DNA of 64,000 bases from DASRHT01 sp035293765 (GTDB lineage Bacteria > Chloroflexota > Ktedonobacteria > Ktedonobacterales > Ktedonobacteraceae): contig DATGMF010000060.1 of assembly GCA_035293765.1 (NCBI GenBank), positions 62,001 through 126,000 of the forward strand, written 5' to 3'. Both the position numbers and the translations under genes were made by a program. Of this stretch, positions 34,146 through 42,777 are shown piece by piece (within the stretch, counting starts at the first letter, position 1; every line of letters begins with the position of its first letter). Under the pieces are notes generated by a model that saw nothing but the letters and a program-made list of their open reading frames with translations, had not been told where the DNA came from and searched no databases.

Positions 34146-36818
34146 GTGAGCATCTCTGATCTCTCGTCCCATAATCTGGTGAGCACCAAATTGTCTATCC
34201 CGGTGCTCCCTACAACGCTGCTGCCGCGCCCTCAGCTCATGCATAAACTCGACGAGGCCCTCTCACACAAGCTAACGTTGCTCTCGGCCCCGGCAGGTTC
34301 TGGCAAAACCATCCTGCTCTGCCAGTGGGCCGCGCAAATTCCTCTGCCAGTTACCTGGTTGTCGCTCACAAAAGACGATAATGACCCGATGCGCTTCTGG
34401 AGCTACATTGTGGCAGCCTGCCAAAGAATACAGCCCGCAATTGGCAAATATATGATAGCTCAACTCCAATCGCCCGAACCACCACCGTTTGAGGCGGTAC
34501 TCCCGCTGCTGATCAATGACCTCGCCTCGGTGCAGCAGCCTTTTGTGCTGGCTCTGGACGATTATCACGCAATCACCGAGTCAGCTATTCACCACACGCT
34601 TCGCTGGTTCCTCGATCAATTGCCCCCATCACTCCATCTTGTGCTTATCAGTCGCACAGATCCTCCGCTGGCCCTGGCGCGCAGGCGTGTGCATCACGAA
34701 CTGGTCGAGCTGCGGATGGCCGATATACGCTTCACGCAGGAGGAGGTGACAGAGTGGTTCACTCATCTGTTGCACCTGCCACTTTCGCCAACACAGACGG
34801 CGCACTTGTTAGCTCGTACAGAAGGCTGGGCAGCAGCGTTGCATCTGGCGGCCCTCTCCCTGCATGGTTCCTCTAACCTCTCACAGACGCTTGCCGACTT
34901 CACCGGCAGCCATCGCCATGTCATCGATTACTTAATTGAAGAGGTGCTTGCGCACCAACCTGAGGAGGTGCATACTTTTCTGCTCGCCACGGCATTCCTG
35001 GATCGGCTCACAGGCCCGTTATGCGATGCCCTGACTGAGCGGTCTGATGGACAGGCGATGCTCGAAGCCCTTGAACGTGCGGGGCTTTTTGTGCAACCGC
35101 TTGATGAGCAGCGTTGCTGGTACCGCTACCATCACCTTTTTGCTGAGGCCCTGCGCGTTTGTGCGGCGCAAGAGATAGGAAACGAACAGTGCGCAGTCCT
35201 CTTTCGGCGAGCCTGCGGTTGGTATGAGCAGCATGGCATGCTCTTCGAGGCGGTGGAAATGGCCCTCTCAGCCGCCGATTACGAGACGGCGCTGCGCGTT
35301 GGTTTCAGCGTAGTTCCCCGGCTCTTGCTCAGCGGACAGCATGCCACCGTTGCCCGCTGGGTCGAACAGGTGCCGCACGCGCTGCGTGCTTCACGTCCGT
35401 TGCTCTGCCTGGGCCTGGCCTGGACACGGATGCTACTGGGGCAACGCTCGCTGGCTCTGGAGCCATTGCGGGAAGCAGAGCAGAGCTTCTCCAGCCGTCA
35501 GGAGCGCTGGGGACTTGGTCAGGTGGCTACTGCATACGCTCTGCTTGCTCGCCTGGAGCGCAATGGCAAGGACGCTATCCGCTGGGGGCAAATGGCGCTG
35601 GCACTCTTAACTGAGAAGGAGCTAGCTCAACGCTGTTTCAGCATGATCGCACTCGGCTATGGCTATCGACTGCAAGGCGAGGTGACACTGGCGCGTCAAA
35701 AGCTGCTCGAAGCTCGACCGCTGAGCGAGCAGATTGAGAGCAAAAGTGCTTTTCTGGGCACAACCCTGCTCCAGGGAGAGATATTAGCCCTTCAGGGGCA
35801 GCTTACCCAGGCTGCTGGTTGCTACCGCCAGGTCATTGAAGCCGGAGAGACCTGGATGCATCTGGCGATTGAAGCCGCTCTGGCGCTAGGGGAGCTCCTG
35901 TTGGAACGAAACGAACTCGATGGCGCTGCCATGCAGCTTGAACGCGCCTTGAACCTGAGCCATCAGTATGAAGAGACCATGCTGGTCGCACGAACAGTTC
36001 TACTGCAAGCCCGTCTTCTGCAAGCCACAGCATCGGGAGAACAGATAGAAGAGGCGTTCTGGCGCGCAGTGGTCCTGGCACGACAAAGTAAGCATCCGCA
36101 GTTGCAGGCGAGCGCGTACGCCTACCAAGTTCGCTGGTGGCTGTCCCAGGAGAACCTGGAGGCCGTCCGGCAGTTTCAGACCACCAGCGGCCTGAGCGGT
36201 GAAGAAGCCCCTGACTATGAACACGAGGAGGGGGCGCTGACGCTGGTCCGTGTGCTGCTGGCTCAGGGGGAGATAGCAGGGGCCAGGCGGCTTCTGGAAA
36301 GATGGTTAGCCTTCGCCACGATGCAGGGCCGGACCCAGAGTCAGGTGGAGATTCTCATGCTGCTTGCGCGGACTGCCGATATGCAAGGGCAACTGACCGA
36401 AGCCGTTGCACTGCTGCACCAATCCTTTCAACTCGCCGCAGAGGGGCGATATTGCCAGCTCTTTGTGCTGGAAGGCCCGGCCCTCTCTCGCCTCCTCCGC
36501 CTGCTAGAGCCACGAGTGCGAGGGAAAGCGAGTGCATCGTACCTGGAGCATGTGCTTGCTGCCGTGCCTGCTGGTCGGTCAATAACCTCCCCCTTGCCCT
36601 CTCCTGGCACACGCATGCCCCTGCGAACGCCGCTAACGCCAAGAGAGTACAAAGTGCTGCGCCTGCTGGCTGCTGGCCTCTCCGCGCGGGAGATTGCCAA
36701 CGAACTGGTCGTCTCCATCAATACCATCAAGACGCAGCTCCAAAGCCTGTATCGCAAGCTAGACGCAAACAGCCGGGAAACCGCGCTGGTGGCTGCTCGC
36801 GCGTGGCAACTGCTCTAG
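34146..36818 (+). CDS. MalT/LuxR-type ATP-dependent transcriptional regulator
   Basis: An 890-residue LAL-type STAND regulator from a GTG at 34146. The N-terminal ATPase has P-loop SAPAGSGKT at about 47-55 and Walker B FVLALDDYH. The middle is helical TPR-like repeat. The last 65 residues are a LuxR helix-turn-helix (LTPREYKVLRLLAAGLSAREIA, then VSINTIKTQL). Such proteins activate catabolic or secondary-metabolism genes when ATP and an inducer bind. No obvious target gene is adjacent, so its regulon is unknown. Confidence 0.9.
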   Translation: MSISDLSSHNLVSTKLSIPVLPTTLLPRPQLMHKLDEALSHKLTLLSAPAGSGKTILLCQWAAQIPLPVTWLSLTKDDNDPMRFWSYIVAACQRIQPAIGKYMIAQLQSPEPPPFEAVLPLLINDLASVQQPFVLALDDYHAITESAIHHTLRWFLDQLPPSLHLVLISRTDPPLALARRRVHHELVELRMADIRFTQEEVTEWFTHLLHLPLSPTQTAHLLARTEGWAAALHLAALSLHGSSNLSQTLADFTGSHRHVIDYLIEEVLAHQPEEVHTFLLATAFLDRLTGPLCDALTERSDGQAMLEALERAGLFVQPLDEQRCWYRYHHLFAEALRVCAAQEIGNEQCAVLFRRACGWYEQHGMLFEAVEMALSAADYETALRVGFSVVPRLLLSGQHATVARWVEQVPHALRASRPLLCLGLAWTRMLLGQRSLALEPLREAEQSFSSRQERWGLGQVATAYALLARLERNGKDAIRWGQMALALLTEKELAQRCFSMIALGYGYRLQGEVTLARQKLLEARPLSEQIESKSAFLGTTLLQGEILALQGQLTQAAGCYRQVIEAGETWMHLAIEAALALGELLLERNELDGAAMQLERALNLSHQYEETMLVARTVLLQARLLQATASGEQIEEAFWRAVVLARQSKHPQLQASAYAYQVRWWLSQENLEAVRQFQTTSGLSGEEAPDYEHEEGALTLVRVLLAQGEIAGARRLLERWLAFATMQGRTQSQVEILMLLARTADMQGQLTEAVALLHQSFQLAAEGRYCQLFVLEGPALSRLLRLLEPRVRGKASASYLEHVLAAVPAGRSITSPLPSPGTRMPLRTPLTPREYKVLRLLAAGLSAREIANELVVSINTIKTQLQSLYRKLDANSRETALVAARAWQLL

Positions 36819-36867
36819 CCTCTCGTTGCCAAAGCAGTCACCGATCAATGCATATTCCCTAACAGAT

Positions 36868-37728
36868 CTATTTCGTTCCCCAGACAGTGAGATAGTAATC
36901 GATTCCGCAAAAGTCGGCTTGCTGCACCTCATGCTCCATCTGCTGATAAAGCGTTTGCAGTTCGGACAACGAAGCTACCTGCATCTGCACCAGAAATGGC
37001 TGCAACAATTGATATACCACGAGCAGATTCTGGACATTGCTCTGATGCAGCGCCGTCCCGGCAGAATAATCGACCACTGACGCATGCTGCCTGATTGCGC
37101 TGTACCCTGCTTGCCGCAGCAATAAACGCAACAGCGGCGTGGTCCCGAAGGTGCGCCCTTGTGGGGAAAACGAATGTCCTGAACGCTGCAGAGCTTGCGC
37201 AGCCAGCCCGGTGAGCGCATCAAGGGCGGCACTATTGGTAAAACCAAATTCCGGTTCCGTCAAACGCAGCATGCCTCCCGCACGCGTGATACGCCAGCAT
37301 TCCTGTAGCAACGCTCCCCAGCCAGAAGTTGAAAGGAACCCGGTCAAGATGCGCCCATTCACCAGATCAAATGATTCAGCAGCGAAACCGAGTGGTCCTG
37401 TGGCATCCATCACGCGAAACGTCACATTCGGTAAGCTGCGTGCGTGTACGAGACTTGTGGCATAAGCAATCATCAACTGACTGATATCTATGCCTACCCC
37501 CTGAATATGCGGGTAGTGGGAGGCTACATCCAGAAGCCAGCCCCCTGGCCCACAACCGATATCGAGCACCTGGTGAATGAAGGAGACGTCCTCTTGCTCG
37601 GCAAATGGGCCTCCCATAGCCGTGGTCAGAAGGCGATCTTGCACCATGAGCCGGGCCATTTCGGCGGCGTTTTCCGCGTCGATCACGTAGTGAGTTGACT
37701 GTGTTGTATCTTCATCAGATGTATGCAT
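36868..37728 (-). CDS. Class I SAM-dependent methyltransferase
   Basis: A 286-residue methyltransferase. Motif I VLDIGCGPGGWLLDVA lies at about residues 56-71, the acidic motif II follows in GVGIDIS, and there is a post-motif NVTFRVMDATGPLGF. The C-terminal half is helical and may select the substrate. AAGGAAAG precedes the start. It is a single gene whose substrate cannot be read from its context. Confidence 0.85.
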   Translation of the reverse strand: MHTSDEDTTQSTHYVIDAENAAEMARLMVQDRLLTTAMGGPFAEQEDVSFIHQVLDIGCGPGGWLLDVASHYPHIQGVGIDISQLMIAYATSLVHARSLPNVTFRVMDATGPLGFAAESFDLVNGRILTGFLSTSGWGALLQECWRITRAGGMLRLTEPEFGFTNSAALDALTGLAAQALQRSGHSFSPQGRTFGTTPLLRLLLRQAGYSAIRQHASVVDYSAGTALHQSNVQNLLVVYQLLQPFLVQMQVASLSELQTLYQQMEHEVQQADFCGIDYYLTVWGTK

Positions 37729-37998
37729 GCGCGCTGTACTCTTTCCTTCTGCTCTTTGTTTCCAATGTTACCTTTTTCTCTAGGAATAGCTGGAAAAGTA
37801 ATCATATTTTACCATTTTTTCATGAAAAGTAAATTCGCAAAAATGGAGAAAATAGGCTATAATAGATAGAAACAAGCGAGTACGATAACACAAGAAATAT
37901 CATCTCTCGTAAATAATTCCAGCACGACAGGTTTTGAGCCGAGAGCCCTGGTATCGTCTGGCTTGTTCGTATTTTCCTGCAAGGTGACGTTTTGTGGT
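37729..37998. other. Gap before the sensor kinase
   Basis: AT-rich 270-bp gap between divergent genes. A TATAAT at 37858-37863 could be the -10 of the kinase promoter, with no good -35. I see nothing else. Confidence 0.35.
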
Positions 37999-39621
37999 AT
38001 GAGGAACTGGTTTTTTGCTGATCAATCAACGTATGTACAGACACTCGTGAACTCGCTTTCTGTTGGGATAGCGATTTTTGAAGATAGGGAGTTTCGCCTC
38101 CTTGCAGCTAATGCTGCCTATAAGACATTGCTGGAGCCCCAACCGCATCATAAGCAGAACGCTCAACTGCGCGATATGGTCCCGCCGTTTGTTCAGGCGG
38201 ATTGCCTCGCCATCTTCAAGCAGACAGCTCAGACAAGAACCGCAGCTTATGGAGAGGCAATTACAAGGCAGGCAGCCACGGGAGCTCTGACGTCCTGGAA
38301 CTGGACCTTGACTCCGCTTGCCGGCGCCGTCGGCTATTTACTGCTCACCGTGCATGAGGTCACTATTCCTGGATCTATGCAACAGGGTGAGCCCACAGTT
38401 CATACTGATCTGCTGTTAGAGCCACAGGAAATGCAGCCTTGCCCATCTTCTCTGAGAGAAAGTGATGAACATCTCCTCCAGTCCCATATCACACCGTCGC
38501 TTGCCTGTTCCCTGTGGTCAATGAGCATGAACGAGGAACGCCAGCGGTGGGCGGCTATTCTGGATCAACTGCCAGAAGGCGTTTTACTGGTTGAGGCAAC
38601 CACCAGTATCATTCATTATGCCAACGCGATGGCTATACAGTTACTGGGGCTTCCCGCTTCTCAGTTGTTGGGAGTGCCGCTGAACCAGGTCGCCTTGGCA
38701 ACGCCACAGCAGCCCAGGCACTTTGAGGGGTTCACCCACTGGAATTTCGCTTTGATTCGGGCGCTCTCCGGGGAAACCGTTCCTAACGAAGAAGTGCTGG
38801 TCAATCGCCCGGATGGAAGCCAGGCGGTGATGTTCAGTTCCGTCTCCCCCATTCGTACTATCCAGGGACGCATTACCGAGGCAGTGATTGTTTTTCAAGA
38901 CATTACCGCCCAAAAGACGCTGGAGCAACAGAAACAAGAGTTTTTCGTTGTAGCCCACCATGAACTACGCACCCCTCTTACAGCCATTCTAGGTTTTGCA
39001 GAACTGCTACAGGCGGTTGAGAGCGATAGTGGAAATCAGAGGCGCCTCGACGCATTGGAGCGGATACAGCAAGAAGGGGTGCGCCTGCGTGTCCTGCTCC
39101 ACGAACTGCTGGATGTCTCTCGACTGGACCATGCTCGCCTGGATATCCAGCAGGCTCCTCATGACCTGCTGGATCTTGTGCAAGAACTGGTCGAGAAATA
39201 TCGTGCAACCGTGCGCACCCATCATTTCCGGCTCACTATCCAGGATGCGTCCCACCTGCTTCAGTTCATTGCATGGATAGATCGCCTGCGTATAGAACAG
39301 ACCCTGGAAAACTTACTCTCCAACGCTGCAAAGTATAGTCCTGCCGGAAGAGTGATCGAGATGGGACTGCGCCGCCAGGAAGAGGAGGCGCTAATCTGGG
39401 TCAGAGATCAGGGACATGGGATTGCCTCGCATGACCTGCCCCGCATTTTCGAACGGTTTTATCGTGGCGTCGAGCGAGACCCCTCCACCAGTGGCTTTGG
39501 CGTCGGGCTTTTTCTCGCCAAAACGATCATTCAGGAGCACGGTGGTCACATCTGGGCCGAGAGTACACTGGGACAGGGAAGTACGTTCTTCGTCCGCCTT
39601 CCTTTAGGGCAACGTTTCTAG
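37999..39621 (+). CDS. PAS-domain sensor histidine kinase (orphan)
   Basis: A 540-residue soluble kinase without clear membrane segments. One PAS-like region lies at about 10-130 and a second at about 190-310 (GVLLVEATTSIIHYANAMA). The HisKA domain follows, with phospho-acceptor His in VVAHHELRTPLTAI, then HATPase_c with N box LSNAAKYS, G1 box DQGHGIA and G2 box GFGVGLFLAK. The start at 37999 has AAGGTG upstream. No response regulator lies nearby, so its partner is elsewhere. Confidence 0.9.
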   Translation: MRNWFFADQSTYVQTLVNSLSVGIAIFEDREFRLLAANAAYKTLLEPQPHHKQNAQLRDMVPPFVQADCLAIFKQTAQTRTAAYGEAITRQAATGALTSWNWTLTPLAGAVGYLLLTVHEVTIPGSMQQGEPTVHTDLLLEPQEMQPCPSSLRESDEHLLQSHITPSLACSLWSMSMNEERQRWAAILDQLPEGVLLVEATTSIIHYANAMAIQLLGLPASQLLGVPLNQVALATPQQPRHFEGFTHWNFALIRALSGETVPNEEVLVNRPDGSQAVMFSSVSPIRTIQGRITEAVIVFQDITAQKTLEQQKQEFFVVAHHELRTPLTAILGFAELLQAVESDSGNQRRLDALERIQQEGVRLRVLLHELLDVSRLDHARLDIQQAPHDLLDLVQELVEKYRATVRTHHFRLTIQDASHLLQFIAWIDRLRIEQTLENLLSNAAKYSPAGRVIEMGLRRQEEEALIWVRDQGHGIASHDLPRIFERFYRGVERDPSTSGFGVGLFLAKTIIQEHGGHIWAESTLGQGSTFFVRLPLGQRF

Positions 39622-39705
39622 CGCGCTCGATTGCTAACGCTCTCACTGCCCTCGCCTTTGCAAAAAACGTATTTCCCTATTCCCTTCTCATTTATCGCTA
39701 TCGTC

Positions 39706-40557
39706 TCATCCTCTCCCTTGTTGCCGTCGTTGATCGACAATTTCATAGAGAACAATGGCAGTGGCAATAGCGACATTGAGCGAATCGCAAGCGCCGCGCA
39801 TCGGAATGCTAACCATGAGATCGCAGTAGGTCTGGTGCTCAGGCAGGAGCCCCTGGCGTTCGCTTCCCATAAGCAAGACGACAGGCGAGGGATACTCAAT
39901 GTCTCTATAATGCCGTGTTGCGGCATCGGACGTGCCAACGACGGTATAGTGATGCCGGTTTTTCCACACTATGAACGCGTGAAAGCTCGTCTGCACCAGG
40001 CGCAGGGAAAAGATGGCGCCCATACTGGCCCGCAGGGCTGTGGGATCATAGGGATCGGTGGCCTCATCGAGCAGGAAGACGCCCTGACACCCAGCGGCAT
40101 CACAACTGCGCAAGATCGTTCCCAGGTTGCCAGGATCTTGAATCGCCTCAAGAGCCACCCAATAGCTTCCCGGAGCGAGTCGGACCTGATCAAGTGGTTC
40201 CCAACACTGAGAGATTACGGCGGCGATCCCCTGCGGACCATCCTTTTGAGACAAGCTCTCAAAGGCTTCTGGACCGACAAAGAGGATGGGAACGCCTCTG
40301 GTGGTCTGCTGTAATCGCACTAACTCCTGTCCGTGCGGACTCTTCAGCAACTGTGGCGCGACAATGAGTCGACGAACGCGGTCAGGAACGCGCAGGGCCT
40401 CAGTAACCAGGCGCAACCCCTCGATCAAAGCCAGCCCGGTTTGTTCGCGTGCTGATCGCTTGAGGAGCGCCCGCAGTTGCTTGATCTTAGGGTTATTTCT
40501 GCTCATGATGATTTCAGATGAATCTGGCCGATTCGTACTATCGCGTGCATGGGTCAT
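39706..40557 (-). CDS. SpoU/TrmH-family RNA 2'-O-methyltransferase
   Basis: From the ATG at 40557 this is 283 residues; the next Met (40506) has no ribosome site. An N-terminal substrate-binding region (SRNNPKIKQLRALLKRSAR) precedes a SPOUT knot domain with the three SpoU motifs: ALEAIQDPGNLGTILRS, LLMGSERQGL and IPMRGACDSLNVAIATAIV. The family methylates ribose in rRNA or tRNA; the target cannot be told from the sequence. Confidence 0.92.
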   Translation of the reverse strand: MTHARDSTNRPDSSEIIMSRNNPKIKQLRALLKRSAREQTGLALIEGLRLVTEALRVPDRVRRLIVAPQLLKSPHGQELVRLQQTTRGVPILFVGPEAFESLSQKDGPQGIAAVISQCWEPLDQVRLAPGSYWVALEAIQDPGNLGTILRSCDAAGCQGVFLLDEATDPYDPTALRASMGAIFSLRLVQTSFHAFIVWKNRHHYTVVGTSDAATRHYRDIEYPSPVVLLMGSERQGLLPEHQTYCDLMVSIPMRGACDSLNVAIATAIVLYEIVDQRRQQGRG

Positions 40558-40975
40558 GATGGATTTCTCTCTTTCTCTAACAGACAATTTTGTGGAACAA
40601 CATAGCGAGAAGCACGCGATCTCGTCTGTCAGAGGAACACAGACATGCATGCAGGCGGATCGAGCCGGTCAGCAGGCAGAGAGACGGCGCGCTGCCCGGT
40701 CACAAGAGAGGAACGTGGTCTTGAAATGAGGAAGCAAACGAGCCACACAACCCCATTCTCGATGAGAAGATCATCGAGGGAAGCAAGAGGAGTGGCACCG
40801 TTGTTCAGCCGCATAAGCCAATCAGTGTGCCGGGCTTATGCGGCGGGGATGCCTGTGAGCATATGACTGCGGTGGCTCATCCATCCCTGAAATTTCTGGT
40901 TATTGAGGGTGTTTACCAATTTCATGGGCCTATGATACCATGTCACCCCGATAGACGTCAACCGATTCACCTTTA
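40558..40975. other. Gap with a perfect inverted repeat
   Basis: About 420 bp with no credible gene. GCCGCATAAGCC (40808-40819) and GGCTTATGCGGC (40833-40844) form a perfect 12-bp inverted repeat around a 13-base loop. It may be a terminator without U-run, a small repeat, or a protein-binding site. Confidence 0.5.
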
Positions 40976-41388
40976 CCTCAAATAGCGCAACGCAGCTAGC
41001 ATATAGGCTCGTGTGGCGAGAATGACTTCTGCGCTGCTCACATGCTCATCGGGCATATGGGCGACGAGCACGTCACCTGACCCAAAGCAGTGGATGTTTG
41101 ACCGCGCGGTTGCGCTCTTGCTCCAACTGGATAAGCGCACGATGAACGTCCAGATATTTCTCAATCGCACTGACTCCTTCCAGACGCGTGCTGGCATGCG
41201 CCGATTTGCCAACGATCCGCAAGGTAAAAGTCAGCGCACCAGCCTGGGCAGGGATTCCGCAGCAACTCGCGCAGGGTGTTGAGCAGCCCTGCCTCGTCCA
41301 ACGCATTTAACGCGCGCTGCTCTATCTCAGTAAACGGCATACTCATGTGTTTTGTCCCACCTAAGAGCATATCGCCATGCTCAACCAT
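40976..41388 (-). pseudogene. Remnant of an M20-family metallopeptidase
   Basis: Fragments in three frames line up with an ArgE/DapE-type peptidase. The N-terminal piece FTEIEQRALNALDEAGLLNT is followed in another frame by dimerisation-domain sequence (LRIVGKSAHASTRLEGVSAI), and then in a third frame by the C-terminal DVLVAHMPDEHVSSAEVI. The metal-binding first half is missing, so an internal deletion and at least two frame changes have destroyed the gene. Confidence 0.72.
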
Positions 41389-41580
41389 ATCTTTAAAGAA
41401 ACGACATTGCCCCGGTCCAATCGAGGAATTTTCGGCATATCACATGTCCCTGAGATTTCGCCAGCAAAGTAGACCCGGGCTATGCTCCTGATCCAGGCCA
41501 CGCCGGAACAGGAACTATCGTTGCCGCGCTCTGCTAAGGCGATCTCGGTTAGTAACAAAGCAAGGCAAAAGCGATAAACA

Positions 41581-41615
41581 GAGGCCAGGACAGCTTTTAC
41601 ATCTGCCCTGGCCTC
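41581..41615 (-). terminator. Hairpin downstream of the nitrilase-like gene
   Basis: GAGGCCAGG and CCTGGCCTC form a perfect 9-bp stem, extended by CAG/CTG with a bulge, 45 bases past the stop of the minus-strand gene. There is no strong U-run, so termination is only probable. Confidence 0.45.
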
Positions 41616-41659
41616 TACCGGGACTAAACGAAACGGCATATCCTGATCACTGGCCTACA

Positions 41660-42697
41660 TCATAGGCCGCCTGGCAAGTCAAGCTTTGGGTAGATATGTA
41701 TATAAGCAGGCTGCTGGTTGTTATCTCTTCTTATCTGCAACTCCGGCGGGAGATCAAGCCTTCGCTGAGGCGCTGGTTGACGACTCATATCTATGGTGGA
41801 ACCATTCCAAAGGATCTGGTAGAGGTTGGACCCCATCATGTTGGGATGCCCGTCACAGCGGAAGAAGTACCCTCTATTCCTGACCCTTATATGCTCTGGT
41901 CTTGCCATCATGCCGCAAGCGGTCAGCAACTGTATATTGAGCCATCTCCAATCGAGCCCCTGCTGCTGGATTTGTTTTTTGACAGTGCCCAGGGCGTGAT
42001 CAAGACAAATCTCAATGCCGATCTGCATCTTCCCTAACAGCGAGATAGGCTCGTTGGTATCAGTGATATATTCGTTGTAGAGTGGATTGAGAGGAGCTTG
42101 GTATGCAGTATTGAGACGATCAATGTTAGAGAAACGCAATTTATGAACAAAGCCTGCATTTACTTCTCCGCCCTCCCTATAGAAATAAGCCACGGTGTTA
42201 AAGTAGACCGGGACCGGCACCGGGACTGGAACCGGCGTAACCATCGGAGGAACTGTCGCCGGCACCGTCATCGGGACAGTTACCGGCATAAGTACAGGCA
42301 CATTGACTATATTAAATTCCATCGACAGAATACTTCCAGGCACAATGAACCAGTCGTTGTATCTCCTGCGTCGGCAGTGCTTCCGTATGATATTCACTAT
42401 TTCGTTGAAGCTATCATTTGAATACAACCGGGCAGCCGCTGGCTGGCCGGGGAGATCAACGCCAACAACCGGCCTGAAAAAGAATTCAGGCGCCAGAAAC
42501 ACTTTTAATACCTGGGGATCGGGCTCTACAAATTTCTGGCAAAGATCAATGACATTACAGATATTCCAGGCTCTCAGGCGCGCATCCTCTTCTAGACTCA
42601 CCGGACGAGCAAAAGGGAAAAAAGGCGGATCGGTGACGATGTTATAGGCTATGAATTGCACGGCTGTATAGGGTGATTTCTCCGTTGACGCTTGCAT
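41660..42697 (-). CDS. Nitrilase-superfamily hydrolase with a Pro-Val insertion
   Basis: A 345-residue protein with a readable nitrilase triad: Glu71 in FLAPEFFF, Lys186 in VHKLRFS and Cys231 in GIEICLDH. Between the Glu and Lys, residues 133-164 form a low-complexity run of Pro, Val, Met and Thr (VPVPVPVPV-like) not usual in the family. It may form an extended surface loop. GAGGAAGG precedes the start. The gene lies 80 bases after the 1375-residue gene on the same strand and is probably co-transcribed with it. The substrate is unknown. Confidence 0.78.
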   Translation of the reverse strand: MQASTEKSPYTAVQFIAYNIVTDPPFFPFARPVSLEEDARLRAWNICNVIDLCQKFVEPDPQVLKVFLAPEFFFRPVVGVDLPGQPAAARLYSNDSFNEIVNIIRKHCRRRRYNDWFIVPGSILSMEFNIVNVPVLMPVTVPMTVPATVPPMVTPVPVPVPVPVYFNTVAYFYREGGEVNAGFVHKLRFSNIDRLNTAYQAPLNPLYNEYITDTNEPISLLGKMQIGIEICLDHALGTVKKQIQQQGLDWRWLNIQLLTACGMMARPEHIRVRNRGYFFRCDGHPNMMGSNLYQILWNGSTIDMSRQPAPQRRLDLPPELQIRRDNNQQPAYIHIYPKLDLPGGL

Positions 42698-42777
42698 TGC
42701 TCATTTTCCTTCCTCTTGTAAGGGGCAATATGACAGGCAGCACTAAAGGCGGCCCCTCTGGCCGCCGCGCGAAGACG

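Noticed and set aside
37999..39621. Kinase and LuxR-type gene at 34146 as a two-component pair
   Set aside because: The LuxR-type protein has an ATPase, not a receiver domain, and a methyltransferase gene on the other strand separates them.
41361..41639. Minus-strand open frame of 92 codons
   Set aside because: It overlaps the nitrilase terminator hairpin and the M20 relic and has no recognisable domain.
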